Assembly: GCA_013152165.1 (NCBI GenBank)
Contig: JAADGY010000030.1
Coordinates: 1 to 10,111, forward strand
DNA length: 10,111 nt
DNA from: a bacterium
GTDB taxonomy: Bacteria > Patescibacteriota > Microgenomatia > JAADGY01
Direction of reading: 5' to 3'
A program made the position numbers and the translations under genes. Shown here one piece after another: positions 6,290 through 10,111 of this stretch. Under the pieces are notes generated by a model. The model saw only the letters and a program-made list of their open reading frames with translations, did not search any database and was not told the DNA's origin. Positions within the stretch are counted from its first letter, which is position 1; every line of letters begins with the position of its first letter.

Positions 6290-6729
6290 CATCCCGGCCT
6301 AAAATCCCCAAAACCACTACTGTTTCCGCTAAGCAAATTAAGCGAGATTGGCACATCATCGACGCCGCCGGCCAAATCGTTGGCCGCTTGGCTACTCAAG
6401 TCGCCACCTTTTTAACCGGCAAAAATAAAGTCAACTTTGTTCCCAATCTAGATTTAGGCGACTTTGTAGTTGTTTACAACATTAAAAAGATTAAATTTAC
6501 AGGCAAAAAAGCCACCGATAAAAAGTACTTCTGGCACACCGGCTACCCCAAAGGCCTGCGGGAAAGAGACGCCAAGTGGATGTTTGAAAACAATCCGGAA
6601 AAGATTTTTTGGTCGGCGGTCAAAAACATGTTGCCCAAAAACAAACTAAGGAAAAAAAGGCTGGCCCGCCTTAAATTGTTCGCTGATGATAATCACCCTT
6701 ATAAAGACAAGCTTACTAAATCTAAATAA
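6286..6729 (+). CDS. rplM: Ribosomal protein uL13
   Basis: uL13 is an early-assembly protein of the large ribosomal subunit. The 147-residue product shows the family signatures: RDWHIIDAAGQIVGRLATQVA at about residues 20-40, FVPNLDLGDFVVVYN near 51-65, KKYFWHTGYPKGL near 79-91, and AVKNMLPKNKLRKKRLARLK near 111-130. Length and order match the family. Its start overlaps the rplQ stop as ATGA, which implies coupled translation and supports the start. The rplM-rpsI pair directly after rplQ resembles Bacillus and its relatives, but without the ECF transporter and truA genes that often lie between. There is no Shine-Dalgarno sequence. Confidence 0.96.
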   Translation: MTSRPKIPKTTTVSAKQIKRDWHIIDAAGQIVGRLATQVATFLTGKNKVNFVPNLDLGDFVVVYNIKKIKFTGKKATDKKYFWHTGYPKGLRERDAKWMFENNPEKIFWSAVKNMLPKNKLRKKRLARLKLFADDNHPYKDKLTKSK

Positions 6730-6738
6730 ACTAAAAAT

Positions 6739-7179
6739 ATGGCTGAAAAAACTCCCACCCCAACCAAATCTCCAATCAAAAAGAATTCACTAACCGCAAC
6801 CGCTGTCGGCCGGCGCAAAACCGCCGTGGCCAGAGTCCGCCTGACTTTTAAAAAAGGCCCTTGGCTGGTTAATCAAAAACCCATCGATAAATACTTTCCC
6901 TCTGTTTTGTTTAGTTCTTTATACGCCACCCCCCTTAAACTAGCTAAAGTTGCCAACCGAGTCGGCTTCGAAGCCAAGGTTCAAGGCGGCGGTTTGATGG
7001 CTCAAATCGACGCCATCAACCATGCCCTAGCCAGAGCCTTGGTTAAGTATGATCAAGAAGCCTTCAAAAAACTGATGCGTCAAAAAGGCTTTTTAACCCG
7101 CGACCCCAGAAAAAAAGAACGCCGCAAACCCGGCCGCGGAGGCAAGGCCCGCCGCAAACGCCAATCCCCAAAGCGCTAA
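6739..7179 (+). CDS. rpsI: Ribosomal protein uS9
   Basis: uS9 lies in the head of the small subunit; its C-terminal tail reaches the P-site tRNA. The 146-residue product has the core motif AVGRRKTAVARVRL at residues 22-35, the INHALARALVKYDQEA helix, and GFLTRDPRKKERRKPGRGGKAR near the end. It closes with the invariant Lys-Arg pair (SPKR), whose arginine contacts tRNA in known structures. The first ~18 residues are an extra Thr/Pro/Lys-rich N-terminal stretch compared with Escherichia coli (130 residues). The start is nine bases after rplM in an A-rich context without a ribosome binding site. It is the last ribosomal gene in the window. Confidence 0.96.
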   Translation: MAEKTPTPTKSPIKKNSLTATAVGRRKTAVARVRLTFKKGPWLVNQKPIDKYFPSVLFSSLYATPLKLAKVANRVGFEAKVQGGGLMAQIDAINHALARALVKYDQEAFKKLMRQKGFLTRDPRKKERRKPGRGGKARRKRQSPKR

Positions 7180-7244
7180 ACCATTTATCTTTTTTCACCT
7201 CTCCTTGCTCAAACTTTCAAACAAGCTGGATTTGGTGGTTTAGG

Positions 7245-7250
7245 TAAAAT
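7245..7250 (+). promoter_or_regulatory. Possible -10 element before the Mur ligase gene
   Basis: TAAAAT lies eight bases before the ATG at 7259, in the 79-base gap after rpsI. It matches the -10 proposed for infA, but there is no good -35 at 16-18 bases and no TG extension. If used, the transcript would be almost leaderless. The gap shows no hairpin terminator, only a pyrimidine-rich stretch at 7186-7206, so readthrough from rpsI is equally possible. Confidence 0.25.
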
Positions 7251-7258
7251 CATAGTAT

Positions 7259-8632
7259 ATGTACAACTTCTTTAAAACCTGGGCTTATTCTTTAATCGTT
7301 GAATACTTCAAGTTTTGGTCTAAGCTAAAATTAGCTTTATGGCGGCCGACCATCATCGGCTTCACCGGCAGCATCGGCAAAACATCCTTTTTATACATCC
7401 TTGACTCCATCCTTACCTCGGCCAATCTTTCCCATAAAAGCTCCTTTAAAGCCAACAGCGAAATCGGTTTGCCGCTTAACATTCTGGGCTTAACCGTCGC
7501 CGACAATCCCCTTGGCTGGTTTAAAGATATTTGCCTGTCCCCCTTCGCCGCCCTTGTACCTTCTCGGCAAGCCTTTTACTTGGCTGAAATGGGCATCGAC
7601 TCTATTTTTTACCCTAAAAATATGGATTTTTTACTGTCCATTTTTGTTCCTGATATCGCCGTGGGTTTGGAAGTGTCCCTAATGCACTCTTTGCAGTTTA
7701 GCCAGGAAGCCAATCTGACAACAGAACCCCAAATTCTTAAACTTATCGCCCGCCAAAAAACCAAACTGCTCAAGGCTGTTTTGAAAAAAGGCGGCTTTGT
7801 TATCTATAACAAAGACAATCAATATTTAAAACAACAGATGGATTCGTTCCTAAATAAACACCCCCAATACACCGCCAAAACCCTCACCTTGAGCCTGGCC
7901 GACCCAAAGGCCGATATTTTCGTCAAAGGCCGCCTTGCTGATCATCAATTCAACATAGACTTTACTTATCAGAAAAATACCTATCACCTGGCAGTGCCTC
8001 ACCTAGCTCTTTTTCCAGAATACGCCCGTCTGATCGCCGCCGCCGCCGTTATCGCCTTATCCGTCGGCGCTGATCTTAATCAAATTCAAGCCGGCCTCAA
8101 CCAGCTTAAACTGCCGGGCCGGTTTTCTATCTTTTCCGGAATCAAAAACACCACCATTCTTGATTCATCGTACAACGCTCCTTATGATGCCGTTATCAGG
8201 CTTTTAAACCACTTTTACCATCTATTTCCCAACCGCCCTAAAATTCTTGTCCTAGGCGAGATGCGCGAGCTTGGCCCGCTTGCCGTCCAAAAACACCAAG
8301 AACTGGCCAAAATCATCGCCAAACTGGATTTTAAGCATCTTTTTTTAGTCGGCCGGCAAATGAACCAGATTTTTTTGCCGGCTTTTTATAAACTCAAACC
8401 TAAATCAACCAACATTGCTTACTTTGATTCCAGCCAGAAACTGGGCCGTCATCTAAAGCGTTTCATATCAGGAGGGGAAGCTCTTTTTTTCAAGGGCTCG
8501 CAAAACACCATCTTTTTAGAAGAAGCCATCAAGCCCTTACTGCTTAATCCCCAGGATAAAAAACACCTTGTTCGGCAATCGCCGGCTTGGTTAAAGCGCA
8601 AAGCCAAATTTTTCAAAAGCCTTCTAGTTTAA
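7259..8632 (+). CDS. MurF-like Mur ligase, shortened N-terminus
   Basis: Mur ligases join amino acids to peptidoglycan precursors using ATP; MurF adds D-Ala-D-Ala to the UDP-MurNAc-tripeptide. The 457-residue product has the ATP P-loop GFTGSIGKTS (34-43), AEMGI with Glu110, and a histidine in LMHSLQF (His143). The conserved lysine region is QKTKLLKAVLKKGGFVIYNKD. The MurF-type hinge is LPGRF...ILDSSYNAP (Asp302-Pro308), followed by VLGEMRELG (331-339). The last two match MurF better than MurC, MurD or MurE. The usual MurF substrate domain of about 80 residues before the P-loop is missing; only ~33 hydrophobic, aromatic-rich residues are present, perhaps an amphipathic membrane-surface helix. 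It could be the true MurF or a related ligase with another substrate. No ribosome binding site is seen at the start. The downstream gene follows after two bases. Confidence 0.85.
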   Translation: MYNFFKTWAYSLIVEYFKFWSKLKLALWRPTIIGFTGSIGKTSFLYILDSILTSANLSHKSSFKANSEIGLPLNILGLTVADNPLGWFKDICLSPFAALVPSRQAFYLAEMGIDSIFYPKNMDFLLSIFVPDIAVGLEVSLMHSLQFSQEANLTTEPQILKLIARQKTKLLKAVLKKGGFVIYNKDNQYLKQQMDSFLNKHPQYTAKTLTLSLADPKADIFVKGRLADHQFNIDFTYQKNTYHLAVPHLALFPEYARLIAAAAVIALSVGADLNQIQAGLNQLKLPGRFSIFSGIKNTTILDSSYNAPYDAVIRLLNHFYHLFPNRPKILVLGEMRELGPLAVQKHQELAKIIAKLDFKHLFLVGRQMNQIFLPAFYKLKPKSTNIAYFDSSQKLGRHLKRFISGGEALFFKGSQNTIFLEEAIKPLLLNPQDKKHLVRQSPAWLKRKAKFFKSLLV

Positions 8633-8634
8633 GT

Positions 8635-9846
8635 ATGCAGTCTAAACTCCAGCCGATCATCGATGTTGTTGCGTCTATTGCCGGCAAACTTGCCCCCCGT
8701 CATTTTGCTATTCGAGGCAGCGCTAACTTGGCTTTGCAAGGCCTGAAAGTCGACACCGACGGCAAAGACATAGACATCGTCTGTGACAGACAGACCGCCA
8801 TTGCCTTTAATCAGGTACTGCCTAAAACATCCATCATCCAGCCGGTGCGGTTTGTTGCCTCGCCTCGCATACAGTCATTTTTCGGCCAGTTTCTAATTAA
8901 CGGCCGAATCATCGAAGTCATGGGAAACTTTCAATTAAAAGGCCCCTGCGGGCGTTGGAGCCCTGTTTTTACAGCTAAACACCACACCCAATATCAGCTA
9001 AACAGATTCACCCTGCCATTAACACCTTTAGAAAAAGAATTGGAAATGTATTATTGGCTGGGCCGTTGGCGGAAAAGATGGCTCATTATCTCGCACCTGA
9101 TCTCTCTTTCAGGCTCTGCCCACCCGCCGTCTCCGTTTTGGCATAAGGATAATCAATCCGGCCGCTTGGCAGCCTCTTTTAAAGATGCCAATCAACAGCT
9201 TAATAAATCCTTTCTATTGGTTGAAAAGCTTCTTTCCCACAAAGACAAGCAAATACCGCTGGTCTACCACAACAAAGCCCACACCCTCAACGTCCTTGAT
9301 AGATTAAATCTTTTGCTCAAAATCCATCGCCTAACCAATGATCAAACTCGTTCTCTGCTTCGCCTTGCTGCCTTATTTCATGATTTTAGCCCCCATACTT
9401 ACAACCCCAATCCCTTGGTTTTAGCCGAGTTCATCGCCGCCACCGAAGCCGATCTGTTTGCCCGCCGGATTAATTTGTCCTTAACCGACCGTTTATTTAT
9501 TCAAGAAGCAATCCTATCAACTCGGTTTGATACAAAGCCCCTTTTATTTGAAGGCCTGCTTTTACACGCTGCTGATCTGGCTGGCTTTATTAAACCTTGG
9601 GAAGGCTGGCTGCAGGAATCATCCAGCTTGATTCAAGAAATGTCGCCCCACCTAAAACTTCGAAACCTTTCAGATTGGCAAACTTTTAGCCTTAACTTCC
9701 TTCACCGAGCCTACCCGCGCATCCAGTCAGTTATTCCGCCTGCCTGGCAAAAAGCTTGGCACCAAACCGTTGACAACGTCAAGAACCCAACCCAGCCCCG
9801 CCTTCTGCCAGCCCTTAAAAAACACATAATTCCTCTGTTGAAGTAA
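8635..9846 (+). CDS. Predicted nucleotidyltransferase-HD hydrolase fusion protein, function unknown
   Basis: I do not recognise a named family for this 403-residue protein, but two domains are visible. The N-terminal part (about 20-100) looks like a nucleotidyltransferase: RGSANLALQGL with Gly28-Ser29, then Asp45-x-Asp47 (KDIDIV), and a possible third acidic residue Glu94 (IIEVMG). The C-terminal part (about 205-330) is an HD-type metal phosphohydrolase: YHNKAH (His212, His216), LFHDF (His249-Asp250) and HAADLAG (Asp314). A helical region of about 100 residues with PLEKELEMYYWLGRW joins them. The pairing recalls GlnD, in which one enzyme adds and removes a nucleotide, but ACT domains are absent. 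The ATG at 8635, two bases after the Mur stop, is preferred over a GTG at 8587 that overlaps the Mur gene. Co-transcription with the Mur ligase is likely. Confidence 0.7.
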   Translation: MQSKLQPIIDVVASIAGKLAPRHFAIRGSANLALQGLKVDTDGKDIDIVCDRQTAIAFNQVLPKTSIIQPVRFVASPRIQSFFGQFLINGRIIEVMGNFQLKGPCGRWSPVFTAKHHTQYQLNRFTLPLTPLEKELEMYYWLGRWRKRWLIISHLISLSGSAHPPSPFWHKDNQSGRLAASFKDANQQLNKSFLLVEKLLSHKDKQIPLVYHNKAHTLNVLDRLNLLLKIHRLTNDQTRSLLRLAALFHDFSPHTYNPNPLVLAEFIAATEADLFARRINLSLTDRLFIQEAILSTRFDTKPLLFEGLLLHAADLAGFIKPWEGWLQESSSLIQEMSPHLKLRNLSDWQTFSLNFLHRAYPRIQSVIPPAWQKAWHQTVDNVKNPTQPRLLPALKKHIIPLLK

Positions 9847-9929
9847 GTCCACAACTCTTCATTAACCAACCACCCCCTTTTTTAATCTTTTTTCACTCCT
9901 TAAATTGTCAAAACCAACCCCCAACTTTG

Positions 9930-9980
9930 ACTACACCACTATATAGTGGTGTAGTGTTTGTTTTTTCTTTCTTTTTTTCT
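9930..9980 (+). terminator. Probable intrinsic terminator: perfect palindrome plus T-rich run
   Basis: Bases 9930-9955 are a perfect 26-base palindrome with half-site ACTACACCACTAT. As RNA it would form an ~11-pair stem with a four-base loop. It is followed by GTTTG and then a T/C run to about 9987. It lies 83 bases after the last gene, which suits a Rho-independent terminator for the Mur/HD unit. The absence of a spacer at the symmetry centre also allows it to be a dimeric repressor site. Confidence 0.6.
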
Positions 9981-10006
9981 TTTCCCTTGTTTTTTAAACC
10001 TTTCCG

Positions 10007-10057
10007 AGGTCGGTTAGGAATGCCCGACCTCCGAGGTCAGGCATTCCTAACCGACCT
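10007..10057. repeat. Large inverted repeat, 24-base arms, 3-base loop
   Basis: Arms at 10007-10030 and 10034-10057 are reverse complements with a single C/A mismatch (10025 against 10039) and a CCG loop. Each arm is itself palindromic at its ends: AGGTCGG opens and CCGACCT closes the left arm around a 10-base centre. This nested design resembles REP-like or MITE-like intergenic elements. No T-run follows on the + strand, but the T-rich run just upstream becomes an A-run on the other strand, so it is a poor terminator either way. Confidence 0.75.
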
Positions 10058-10111
10058 TGGGAATTTCGGGAATGGAGAGTGGGAGTTGGCTTTTGTGAGT
10101 GACGAAACTTC

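Larger units (their letters stand above)
9847..10111. other. Intergenic region without a visible gene
   Basis: No convincing coding frame or tRNA is visible here. The first part is C- and T-rich on the + strand. The middle has the palindrome with a T-rich run and then the large inverted repeat. The last ~50 bases are G-rich with a small direct repeat (GGGAAT at 10059 and again at 10068). TTGTCA at 9905 and TTGACT at 9927 resemble -35 elements but lack good -10 partners. Confidence 0.6.

Noticed and set aside
6103..6399. Minus-strand frame rich in Gly and Leu
   Set aside because: It is the complement of the Lys/Pro-rich rplQ tail and the start of rplM, a composition artefact.
8587..8634. Upstream GTG start for the nucleotidyltransferase-HD gene
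   Set aside because: It would overlap the Mur ligase gene by 46 bases and adds a segment with no family features; the ATG at 8635 follows the stop by two bases.
10007..10057. Inverted repeat as a CRISPR repeat or terminator
   Set aside because: There is only one hairpin unit, without regularly spaced copies or spacers, and no T-run directly after it on the + strand.

Overview
The window is 10.1 kb of bacterial DNA packed with + strand genes. It holds the 3' part of a ribosomal-protein/secretion/transcription supercluster, followed by two less conserved genes and a 265-base non-coding tail. The gene set and order point to a bacterium: secY-adk-adk-map-infA-rpmJ-rpsM-rpsK-rpsD-rpoA-rplQ-rplM-rpsI. 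Several traits suggest the Candidate Phyla Radiation (Patescibacteria), perhaps Microgenomates-like: very tight gene packing, few Shine-Dalgarno sequences, a duplicated adenylate kinase, a shortened Mur ligase and a lysine/proline-rich tail on bL17. The lineage is an inference, because no 16S rRNA is present. TGA ends two genes and is not seen in frame inside genes, so the code looks standard (not the UGA=Gly code of Gracilibacteria/Absconditabacteria).

Layout. Bases 1-942 are the 3' part of secY. Bases 943-1025 are a spacer holding two short tandem repeat blocks. Bases 1026-2970 hold two tandem adenylate-kinase-family genes and map, all overlapping. Bases 2971-3064 hold a good sigma70-type promoter with an extended -10. 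Bases 3065-7179 hold infA, rpmJ, rpsM, rpsK, rpsD, rpoA, rplQ, rplM and rpsI with gaps of 0-9 bases or small overlaps. Bases 7259-9846 hold a MurF-like ligase followed two bases later by a nucleotidyltransferase-HD fusion protein. Bases 9847-10111 contain no gene; they hold a perfect 26-base palindrome followed by a T-rich run (probable terminator) and a large inverted repeat with 24-base arms.

How the genes work together. SecY is the export channel. Adenylate kinase balances adenine nucleotides, and Map trims the initiator methionine. IF-1, bL36, uS13, uS11, uS4, bL17, uL13 and uS9 are translation parts, and RpoA is the RNA polymerase assembly subunit. The MurF-like ligase points to peptidoglycan precursor synthesis. 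The last gene is the least understood: it combines a nucleotide-transfer domain with a hydrolase domain and is the best candidate for an undescribed function. I found no CRISPR array, transposase, phage gene, tRNA or rRNA.
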